From NCBI GenBank assembly GCA_030374765.1, contig JARGXX010000080.1, positions 682,001 to 746,000 on the forward strand: 64,000 nt of DNA, given 5' to 3'. How positions within the stretch are numbered: position 1 is the stretch's first letter; every line of letters begins with the position of its first letter. Source of the DNA: Agarophyton chilense (lineage: Eukaryota; Rhodophyta; Florideophyceae; Gracilariales; Gracilariaceae). The position numbers were made by a program, and so were the translations under genes. The notes under the pieces were generated by a model. The model did no database searches. It was not told the DNA's origin and saw only the letters and a list, made by a program, of their open reading frames with translations. This document shows, one piece after another, positions 27,985-38,185 of this stretch.

Positions 27985-30900
27985 ATGCATGATAAAAAAG
28001 GTAAGATATCGAAAACAGGCTGTTTCTGAACCTATTATTCTAACCGTTCTAACATTTTCATATTTTGTGAAATAGAAGATGTTCTTGAACTGTTTTGTAG
28101 AAGTCATGGAAAAGAAGGTGTTTCCAAAATATGTATTGAGTTTTACAAGAACCTGGAAAAGTATGGTAGACTACAGTTAACATCGTCCAAGCTGCGGTTT
28201 TCAGTTGTCCACCGAGACGTCTATGACATTGTCGAAGCAGAGGAACGTGAAACAAGTCCTGTGTCCTTTGTTCATAGTTCGAGCAAGACCGCCTACCTGT
28301 GCAGTGATCTTATCACTTCTGCTCTGATGGACATGGAGCCCAAACCAGGAGTTTGTATCTGTCCCTGTGACACAGGCACATCTCTGACAGGCTACGCAAA
28401 CAGGATGGAGACAAAACGGATGACTTCCAAAGACATTGTAGAACTGATACTGAAGCCGCTATCTAAATCGCTCTCGAGGAATGCTACTGGCACAAACTGC
28501 GCCATTCACACGGTAGTAGTCCCTTTGAACCTCTCAAATCAGCATTGGGGGGTTCTCGTAGGACAGAAGTCGCCTGGAAGTAGGTCGAAGAAAAGGAAAA
28601 AGCCTACAGTTTTCTTCGGAGACAGTTTACGCTGGAAATGCCCGGAGCAAGTTCTACTTCTATTCAAGCGAGCGTTTGAATATACTATTCTGAATGGCGA
28701 GGTTTCTGCAGTTCTCTCGAAGAAGAACTTTATGCTTGACATAAAACAGTACCCTCTGCAGAAAGATGGACATAGCTGTGGGTGTTATGTGATATCCGCA
28801 GCGGCTGAATTTGCTGCGGATCGAGGGTTTGCGCCAGGTCGAAGTTTTGCGCACGGCTTCAGCTCTGCTTTATCTGAGCGTTATAGGTGGATGGCCATCA
28901 GAAGCCGTATAGTTCACATTCTTATGGCCTACGAGTTCTACGAAGGAAAAGAAGTTTCCGAGACTATGCTGCAGGACTACCGCTTAAATCACCGTCGTCA
29001 TATATATCGAACTCGAGAGCAGGGAAAGTCCCGCTTGAAGAAGATCCGCAGCCCGGTTAGGGAACGAGGTGATATGATTCTGACGAAGAGAAAGGCAACT
29101 GAATCTCCCTCACAAGCTGTATCAGCGATATATTCAGACAGCGCCGCAGCTACTCTCCGGGGACGCGATCATCATGAAGATGTAGACAACGTAGCGAAGA
29201 GGGAGGGGATGAAAAAACCGTCCGACATCGATATTGTGTTGCGCAGGCAAGACGATGAGCAACTCAAGGACTTGATTGTGCGGATGATTGAGGGAAATGA
29301 GAAGGAGCGGTCGTCGCAATGTCAGCGAGACATTAAGGAACAGGTTCGGAGCAAGATTGACGTCTCCAATTCATGCTTGTCTCCCCTCCTTCGAAGGAGG
29401 TCTACTCGAATAGTGAAGTTTCTGGATAGTTCTGACGTTGTTCATTCAATTATGGATCAAGTCCTTGATGAAGTGATGGACAGAATATCTGCTCGCAGCC
29501 TACACTCTCTGGACGCTTCCCGAATTTTGCATTCCGTAGTTGATCATGTTATTGATCAGGCCGTAGTCGTCTCTGTTCAAAGGTCTTTGAACGAAAACGA
29601 TAACCGAGATGAGGAGATGGCTCTTTCAGTGGCATCAAGAGTGGGAGAGAAACCTCTTAGTGGTCCCGGACTGAAATTCGTAGGCGAAGTAGACGACATG
29701 AGGGCTTTCATGTGCTCGACAGCATCAAGACATGGGTTCTTGTATGTCATGCACCATTTTCGATTGATAAGAAGGAAAATGAGGCAGAGCGATCGTCTCT
29801 TTACTGGGAGATTTCGTTGTGCCAAGAGCAAAGCACCCACTCGGTGTCCTTCGACCATTAACTTCAGCTTGGGATGGAAAAGTCTGAAATGGTGCGTTTC
29901 TGCAGATCTACGACACAACCACACACCCCTCAAGGTAGCTGATGAGGTCATTAAGGAGCGTTGTCAAGCTCTTCAGAGCTCATTGAGAGCTCGCTATCAG
30001 AGTTGGAAGGAGGAGCTTTCTAGAGGCGCGAGCAGGAGAGCAATAGATTGGGAAGCGTTAGAACAAAAACTGTTTACAAAGAAAGAAGATGATGAACTGT
30101 TCACTAAGAAAGAAGATGATTCTATGTCCGACATTCTGGGTTGCGAGGTAATTGGAGACGTTTTCAGGAGAAGCCCGCCAATTGCGCCGAAACTTAAAGT
30201 CAAGCCTTTCACGTCCCCAACGCCAAATAGAACGACGAACAACCCTTCTCTTCGCCGCGCTGACCAGTTTCCCACTCCTGAAGAGAAGCTCGAGTATAGT
30301 ACTTCGTGCCAGCGTGTAGGAGACGTGAATGGGAAACAGAACAGGTCTCCACAACCTGAGGTAGAAGACGTCATTGACTTGTTGTCTTTAGGAAACGACG
30401 TAGGAGACGTGACTGGTAATGAATTACGAGGCGTAAATGGTAATGACGTAGGAGACGTGAGTGGTCTAGCAGCCCCACTGTCTGGAACAGGAGCCCCGGG
30501 GATACCGAGCCCGGACAGGGAACCCAAGAACTACTCCAAACATAGCATTGAGTATGTACACACTTCTTCCTACTCTTCTACTTCAAACTATCAGTGTAGT
30601 ACAAGGGCAACACCCAACAGCATGCTTGGATCCGCTGTAGACGAGGGAATGGATAGCAGGAATGGTACGGAAGGGATACATGATGAGATTGGGCTGGATG
30701 ATAGAACTTCAGAACTGATCGATCGATTTCTGTTTTTAGATGACGAGGAAGAGATTCCTTTAGATATTTTCCACGTAGAAGAATCTCTCAACGACGATGA
30801 CGACACTGAATGTGATGATGAAGTAGAAGTGCATGTCAAGGATGGACAAGAAGAAAAGATGGAGAAATTTAGTATAGCTGAGAGTAAGACTGGCGAGGTG

Positions 30901-33504
30901 GAAGACGACAAGGAGCATATTGAAGAATGCTTTAAGTCGGCGGTCATTGCTTACTTTCAAAGCCTTTCTTTCGATGCCCCCGGCCACGATGTAATGAAAG
31001 AAGTGCAGCACATCGCCGATTGTATGGGATACTATCTCTATACGAGGACATCGATCTACATAGGCGACAGGAAGCGAACTGAAGCAAATGGAGTGGCTGG
31101 AGACCGTCGTGTGCTACAAAAGGGTCTCCTGAAGTGCGAGAAGTACAACTCGAAGCAGCCTGGGCGATGCAATTTCTCTCTTACTATCAAAACAGTCGGT
31201 TCCGACGAAGACGGAGGCAATAAATCCTACGTTGCGGACTTCACAGGGGCTAGACACAATCATAAACCTGAAGAAAGCTGTGGGGTGAAGCGTCTGGCCC
31301 CGAAGATGCGCTCTGAAGCGCTTCACATGACCAACACTCTGAGAATGTCCTTCCAAGATACCTTGAGATACTTGGAGGACAAGTATAAGAAAGTAATCAA
31401 TCCGATAGCGGCTCGAAAGCAGCTAGGGTACGCTGGCTCGCTAAGCAATCCAAAGGATTTGGAATGCATGAGACTTTGTGAAGCACTCGTTGCCCTCAAC
31501 AAAGAAGACCCTGGTAACAAGTTCTTTTTCAACTGCGATAGCTCTGGAAGAATGATGTCGGCGTGTTGGACTTTCAAGGAGTGGCTTAATGACTACGAGG
31601 ACTACGGAATTGTGCCAGGCATCTCGGTGGATTGTAAGGCTGTAGCAAATCGGTTTGGATATCCGTTGTTTACCATCAATGGAAGGTCAAATGATGGGTT
31701 CACGCTAACGTTCTTCATGGGTTTCATTGCCGGAGAGAGAGAAGAGGATTTCGTTCAGGTACTTTCGCGTTTCAAGTCCATTATCCTGTTCTCTCCGGCA
31801 ATGATAACTATGGACCAGAGCGTCCCATGTATTAACGCGACGGAGAAGGTCTTTGATACATCTTTCATATCGCTTGACGAGTGGCATCTAAATCAAAACC
31901 AGATGAAGAACGTCACTTCGTGGTGTGGAAAGATTGGAAGGAGCACATGGTGTGATGTTATGTCCCGAGACCTCTTCAACTTGAGAAGGTCGAGAAGTAT
32001 ATCCAGTTTTGTGTGTAGAAGAGAAGCGTTCGAACGACAATACTTTTACGGTTTCCGACGCAACCCTCCGCTTTGGTTCAAGTACCTCTACCACTCCAAA
32101 CCGCACATGTTAGTGGTCTGTTTCAGAGATGCAGCAGTACCGAAGAGGTATCTTTTTCAGGGTACAGGCTACACGGAGGCATCTAACTCTGGCTACCGAG
32201 CATATATTCTGTCGAAGAAGGTGCCTTTCTCTAAGATCCCTTTTGAAATGCTTCGACTGACAAGGAAAAGGAGAGTTGAAAGGCGATCCTCACACCTCAG
32301 ATCCCTTACTCCGCTCAGCTCGCGTCATAGATCAATCCGAGACACACAACTCCCTATTCCCCCCCCAGTTCTGAACTATATGATCAACGAGTACACCAGT
32401 TACGCGCTCTTGAAGTTTAAAGAGCTCAGTATTGTTCCGTCGAAGTCCTACGCAGTTCTAAGCGCAACATTAGTAGACATCGAAGCTGTGGAATGGCGTG
32501 AGTTGGTACAAGATGGGAGCTATGTTGGCCCTGTGGCGAAGTTCGAGTTAATGTGGAGAAAAGAGTATGCCGCAGCGTCCAAACCTTTTCCGCAACCAAA
32601 TCCGCCATCATCTTTACATTCCTTTGCGAATTCATCGCCAGTACTACCCATAACTGTTTTTTTCGCTTGCAGAGTAAGTGGCAGTGGCACAGAAGCAAAG
32701 AGAAACCTGGAAGTGCGCTGCAGCTGTAGAAACAGCATCACGATGGGTTTCCCATGCCGTCATGTAGTTCGGTGCGCGATGGTGTATGGGGAGGAGGTTC
32801 TACGTCAGCCGCGGTTTAAGGTAGTACTTTCGGAGTACATTGCAATCGACAAATTGTTTGATACGTACTGGAAGAGAAACTCCGAGGAGTGGAACATTTC
32901 GAGAGTGTCCAATATTCGTCAAACTGCCGGTGTGATTGATACAGATGCGTTAAAGTCGAAGCTCTTGCCCATTGATGGGGAGGAAGACAACAATGCAGAT
33001 ATTAGTGATCTGGTAACCGGAAATTCGGATGTAGAGCTTCAGAACTACGGCCGTTATTCAGATGGAAAGACCATGTACGACCAGATACATCGCTTGGCTT
33101 CGGGCATGGGTAATGTTGCAATTCAAAGAGTACATAGACTACTCGAAACAGTGAAGAAAATGCTTTCAGATGGTTCTATTCCTTCACTGTCACTAATAAC
33201 CAATTATGAACCTGAAACTCTAACCATTTCGGCGGGGACCAACCACTTCGATTCCTCATCGGTTGATCAAATCGACTTCTCCAAAATTCTACCACCAATC
33301 TCTTCATCTGTTAGGACTTCAAAACGAAAGAAGAGCATCACTGAGAGGTTTACTACCAAAAAGCAACGACATGGTGCTCCAAAGTCCTACCCTACTGCCG
33401 TTTATGGCTCTCAATCTCAAACCATGAGTCTACCGTCCCAATCTGAGATTCACAACGCGCAAGCCAAAGCAATAGGAATCATTGAAAGTGTACATCGTAA
33501 GTAA
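27985..33504 (+). CDS. MULE transposase with N-terminal C48/Ulp1-like protease, two FAR1-like domains and SWIM finger
   Basis: Two exons, 27985-28000 and 28076-33504, give 1814 residues (MHDKKEDVLEL...). Without the 75-bp intron the long frame has no ATG at its start. Domains: Ulp1-type protease with His162 (NQHWGV), Asp188 (FGDSLRW) and Cys240 (DGHSCGCYV); FAR1/WRKY-GCM1-like zinc domains at about 540-625 (FRCAKSKAPTRCP...HNH) and 960-1070 (LLKCEKYN...CNF...HNH); MULE transposase core from about 1190 (VDCKAVANRFGYPLF, ITMDQSVPCINA, DxxH motif DEWHLNQNQ); SWIM CxC...CxH finger near 1549 (VRCSCRNS...FPCRHV). The catalytic Glu is not pinned down. A GTAAGT overlaps the stop region (33497), so an alternative last exon ending VRxx-like after 33590 is conceivable. 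The frame is intact over 5.4 kb. Confidence 0.93.
28001..28075 (+). other. Intron of the MULE transposase gene
   Basis: 75 bp, GTAAGATATC donor, two TCTAAC-like branch candidates (TTCTAACCG and TTCTAACAT), acceptor GAAATAG. It joins a 16-bp first exon (ATGCATGATAAAAAAG) in phase to the long exon. Confidence 0.85.
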
Positions 33505-33755
33505 AATAGATATAAAAGCAAACCTTCAATATTATGAGTATTTACACTTACGAAATGCCTACCATTTGCTTTCTGTGCGACGTGATATGGCCGTAGAGCG
33601 AACTTCACTTCTCGCACAAGACGTGCGTTAAAATGATGGAGAACGGAGAACTGAACCTGGGCGGGACGGATGACTGCTCCACCATCAAGTCGCAAGACTA
33701 CATCTCAGCTTCAACGACCCTTTCTCAGGTTCAAATGTCGCGCCATTTTTCTTAG

Positions 33756-34043
33756 CTACATGGCGAAGACTTGGCGCGAGGTGATTTGGGGAGAAGGAGT
33801 TCGAGTTGCGGCCGGCTTGCGCATTGGACGAGGAGAGAGCGAGGACGATGTGGGACGATGTGGACGATGTGTGATTGGCCTGATACGCATATGCGCAAAG
33901 AGCGCCATGCGAGCTCAGAGAGCGCACTCCGAGTAGGGGGCCACGGTGCATTGTACGGTATCTGAAATGCGGCCAGAATTTTAATTGGTCTAAATCTAGT
34001 CTATTTCATACATACCAGACGTCGTGTATTTTGGCCTTTTGCC
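33756..34043 (-). repeat. Right terminal inverted repeat of the MULE (288 bp)
   Basis: Inverted copy of the left repeat. The internal boundary is sharp: homology stops at CTACA (33756-33760). Confidence 0.97.
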
Positions 34044-34053
34044 CGCGGCGATA
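34044..34053 (+). repeat. Target-site duplication, right copy
   Basis: CGCGGCGATA directly follows the right terminal repeat and is identical to 27488-27497. Confidence 0.92.
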
Positions 34054-34221
34054 CGCGTGCGGAGAGCCGCAGTGCCAACAAACAAGAACAAAGGCGCGGA
34101 TGAGCAGCGGCGCGACGGAGCGCGCGGATGCGCCGCGCGCGCGGCGCTACGCGCCACGTCCTCGCCGTCTCCACCACCACCACCTCCACCTCCACCTCCA
34201 CCTCCACCTCCGCCCTTCGTC

Positions 34222-37200
34222 ATGTCGGACGTCATGTCGGACGTCATGTCCGCCGCGCCGTCGACGGCGCCGTCATCGCCGCCCACGCCCGCGCAGTCGG
34301 CCGCGCTGCGCGTGCCACCCGCCCCACCGTCGCCCTTGCTCCGCGCGCCCTTGCCGCCGCGCGCCCCCGCCAACGTCAACGCCGCCGCCCGCAACTTCAA
34401 CGTTAACGCCGCTGCCGCCGCCGCCGTCGCCGCCGATATCGCCGTCGACGCCGACCGCGCGTATCTGCGCGCCGCCGAGGGCGAGCTGCTCGACGAGATC
34501 CAGACCGTGCGCAAGCAACTGCGCCTTGCGCGCGACCGTCTCTCGTTACGTCGCAATCGTCGTGCCCGTCGCGCCTCCTCCCTCACTGATGACTTTTCCG
34601 CCGCCTTTCCTGATGCCCATCCCCAAAAGTTGCCGTCTGCTGCTGACGATCGCGCCTCCCGCCAGCGCATCATCAGCGTCAGTCTGCGTCTCCCGCCCGC
34701 CCGCGACCCGCCCGCCCCCGCCCCCCATCACCCATTTGACCATGCCCTCCCGCCCGCCGCCATGTTCACACTGCGCGACGCCGTCCACACCCCTTTTGTA
34801 TGCGTCGGCGCCGTCAGCCCAGCCACCTCGTCCTCGCCCAACTCCGCCTCTACATCCGCCGCCAAGTCCACATCCGCCGCCGCAGACGCTTCTTCCGTGC
34901 CACCCCACCCCGCCCCCGACCGCGCAGTGGCCTTTGACCACCCGCTCGTCGAGAACACCTATCAGAAGCGCCGACACTCGCGCTACCCTTCCAACCGTGG
35001 CCGCCACCGCGCTTATGCTGTTGCCCACCCTCTTGCGTGACAGCATTTGGTACGCCAAGATTGGCTTCTTCCTGTACGCTCCGTTTCCATCCGCCGAGAT
35101 TTTTCGCATTCTCCCTTGCAGAAATGAAATTCTGCGTGGCGTCGTGGGCGCCGATCTCATCGGCTTCTACTCGTACAACTATTCTAAACAGTTTGTCGCC
35201 TCGTGCTCCCGTGTGCTCGGAATTGACGGAACTCCGAGCTACATCGATACTGATCCGTCTACCGGCCGTCGCTGCGAGCTCGGTATTTACCCGGCCGGAA
35301 TTGACGCCCGCGCCCTTAGGAACTTTGTGTCCTCAAAGTCCCTCAAGTCACGCGTTGCCGAGCTCCGCGCCCGCTTCGAGGGCCTGCAGATACTGGTTGG
35401 CGTCGACAGACTGGATGACAGTTTCTGTGGCATTCCGCTCAAATTGCTCGCCTTTGAGCAGCTCTTGCTCAAGAATCCCGCCCTCAGGCGCAAGCTAGTC
35501 TTCATTCAGATCGCCACCATCCCGCGCCCGGCTCACTGCGCTAGCGCTTTTCGACAGCAACAGATGCAGGTCAATGAGCTTGTTGGTCGCATCAATTCGC
35601 TCTATGGCACTTTTTCGTTCACCCCTGTACACTACATCAACTCCGAGTTAGACCCTCTCGACTTGTATGCTTTGATGAGCGTTGGTCACGTTTGCATCGT
35701 TAGCCCGGTTCGTGACGGAATGAGCTTGGTCCCCCACGAGTGGACCGTCTGTCAACAAGCCTCATATAAGGGTCCCATTATTCTCAGCGAATTTGCTGGT
35801 GCTGCGCATTCCTTCTCCACCGCTTTGCATGTCAATCCTTGGAATGTGGACATGATGTGCGACCAGATCAATAAAGCGCTTTACATGGACGAAAAAGAGC
35901 GCGCGTTACGCAATGATGCTGCCTTCGATTTCGTCAGCACGCAGACTGCCAAGTTATGGGGACTCAACTTTCTCGAGGATTTGCAGCAGTGCGAAGGAGT
36001 CTCTGTGAGCAGCAGCTTTGCCGTCACTCCGGTGCTTGATTTTCCCACTGTCATTCATGCGTACTTGGGCTTGGCGGCCATGTCGTCCCCGCTTCCATCA
36101 GCTGCTGTCTTGTCTTCTATGCAATCTGGGCAAACATCGTCGGGTGTTCCTCCTCCTTCGCCCACCGACTTTTCTTCCGTGCTTCTCAACACGTTCGGCC
36201 CGGCCGTTCGTATCCCTGCGTTTCAGCCCGACCCGAAACCCTCGTCCCTAGACGCACTGTACAGGAACCCCCTGTCGTCACCTCCGGGAAAGAATGATTC
36301 CCGTAAGTCATCGGATATGTCTGTATCAAAGCTGAACAGCCGGGCTGCTTTATTTGTGCTGGATCTCGACGGTACTCTTGTTCCTTTTCAAGCCATTACC
36401 AAACTGGGTACTCCGTCGCAAGGTGTAATCGATGTAATTCAGCGCCTGTTGGATGCCAATCCGCTTAATCATGTGCTCATCACTTCTAGTCGAGACCCGA
36501 GCACTGTCTTAAAATGGCTGGGACATCTTGACGTATATCTCGCCGCTGAGGACGGCGCGTTTTTCCGAGCTCCTGGTGACACAGTGTGGACGGCACTTTT
36601 CCGCGACCCTTCTGCACACGACTTCCAGTCTATTCGCAACACTAGTTCCCAACAAACGATTTCGGACGCCTGTTCTCCTGGAAGTGGTCCTACTGAGGGT
36701 TTTGATAAACGCCTCCAGCAGCAAACCATTGAAGAGAATCAGCGCAAGAAGCGATTCTCGCCGAAAGCATCCGATCCTGACTTACTGTGGGACATCAACG
36801 ATGTTAGAAGGGAAAGGAAGGATGTGCCCTTACAAGAAGGTCATCATCGCGGTACTTCAAACTCTTTCACCTCAATTTCTAGTTCTGAAAGTGGGCAGAA
36901 TGGAGAGTTTTCCGCTAAGAGCTCTTGGAAGTCTATGGTAAGGCCTGCCATGCAACATTTTGCGGAACGCACCCCAGGTGTCATCATTGAAGATGGCGAC
37001 GTGACTGTGACCTGGCACTACATTGACTCAGACACCGACTTCGGAAGGTGGCAAGCCCGTGATCTCTTCAAACATCTGGAATCATTTCTGCTCCAAAGGG
37101 TGAATATTGTTCTTCTTAATGATCCTCACCGTCGGTGGGTGAAAGTGCGTCCGAAAAGCGTGGACAAGAAACTGGCTGTGAGCCGTACTGTGCAGCACAT

Positions 37201-37489
37201 CATGGACACAGAAATGAACAAAAACGAAGCCGGGCACAAAAAATGGCGGGAACCTCTTTACATAGATTTTGTTTTGTGTATTGGAGATGATAAGGCCGAC
37301 GAGGGGATGTTTGATATGCTCAAAGATTCCACACGACTGGAATCAATGGGAATAAGAGCGATGAATCGCGTTTTCACTTGCCGAGTTGGAACACCAATCA
37401 CATCCGCGTCGAATTTCTTGGAATCTCCAGCCCGCGTGATCGAACTCTTGGAAGATATCACAACTGCAAGTGTCAGAACATTATCTTAG
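34222..37489 (+). CDS. Trehalose-6-phosphate synthase/phosphatase-like protein (class II) with disrupted synthase N-lobe
   Basis: Start ATG at 34222 (MSDVMSDVMS) in one frame; the well-conserved part runs in another frame from about 35000 to the stop at 37487-37489. They must be joined by an intron or frameshift between roughly 34800 and 35000; no join is certain. First frame: RIISVSLRLPP and MFTLRDAVHTPFVCVGAV match the GT20 start. Second frame: MLLPTLLRDSIWYAKIGFFL, ADLIGFYSYNYSKQF, GVDRLDDSFCGIPLKLLAFE, SPVRDGMSLVPHEW. Then a TPP HAD domain: FVLDLDGTLVPF (near 36360), LITSSRDP, VCIGDDKADEGMF-type GDD motif. The DYHL segment and the Lys of the FKG motif are missing (here FCG), so synthase activity is doubtful while phosphatase motifs are intact. 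Confidence 0.8.
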
Positions 37490-38185
37490 TCCCCTTCATG
37501 CTATTTATTTATGTGGTTGCTGGTACTCAATGTTTCTTGTTTTTTGCACCATGTCATTCTCTCTCCTTGATGCACTGTCCATTCGCCCCACATTGGAGTA
37601 ACGGTTTCCATTTTGTAACAGTTTGTTTACTAACCCAGAAAGCTATAGGTATATTTTGTATGAATACCCTGATACCCCTGTATGCCCAATGGTACTTTTA
37701 GTGGTGTGCAGCACCGTTTTCGGCTCGTAAACTCTTGCGACTCCCAAAAGTATGTACCGTCGTCAGTACTGCTTGAATTTACAATAAGACGTATTCCCGT
37801 CGTCCCCGATTGACATGTTCGCAGGCTAGCTAGAGATCATGCGATCCTTCTTTGTATAGTATAAATGGATGGTACGAAAGACGCGTGGAAATGCACGCTT
37901 GAAGTGATCGACAGACTCATTAAAAATACCTTCACGGCGATTCGTTCCTCGAAACAATTACAAGTCTTCTGCGAAAGTGGAACCTTCTCATTCCTAAACA
38001 TACCATTTCTGAATCACTCCAAAAAAAAAATTTCCCTGTTGCCTTTGTGATTCCGAGAATCATGATGTGGTTGACTGAATTTGTTACCAAAAAGTTGCAT
38101 ATCAACTCTTGTTTCATTCGCGACTCAACATTGGCATCCAGAGTTCTCTTCAAATTAGCTGTAAGTAGCACTCCCATGCCATACG
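37490..38185. other. Convergent intergenic region
   Basis: 696 bp between the TPS-TPP stop and the coiled-coil gene stop. It carries a CTAGCTAG palindrome at 37826-37833 and a TATA-like run at 37855-37865, but no supported gene. Confidence 0.45.

Larger units (their letters stand above)
27498..34043 (+). mobile_element. Autonomous Mutator-like element (MULE) with Ulp1-transposase fusion
   Basis: A 6546-bp unit bounded by 288-bp terminal inverted repeats (27498-27785 and 33756-34043) and a perfect 10-bp target duplication. The ends read GGC(G/A)AAAGGCCA inward. One gene fills the interior (27985-33504, plus strand). The repeats differ at three sites only, so insertion appears recent. Long inverted repeats, a 9-11 bp duplication and a MULE-type DDE core with SWIM finger define the superfamily; the protease fusion recalls the Ulp1-carrying MULEs known from plants. 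The internal region is less GC-rich than the flanks. It occupies the shared promoter of the UPF0301 and TPS-TPP genes. Confidence 0.95.

Noticed and set aside
27841-33504. Idea that the central element is a retroelement
   Set aside because: There is no reverse transcriptase, integrase or direct long terminal repeat. The repeats are inverted, the duplication is 10 bp and the core is a MULE transposase.
34031-34221. Start of the TPS-TPP gene inside the transposon end
   Set aside because: The frame is open into the terminal repeat, but the codons there start with GTG and the first credible ATG in the TPS N-terminal frame is at 34222.
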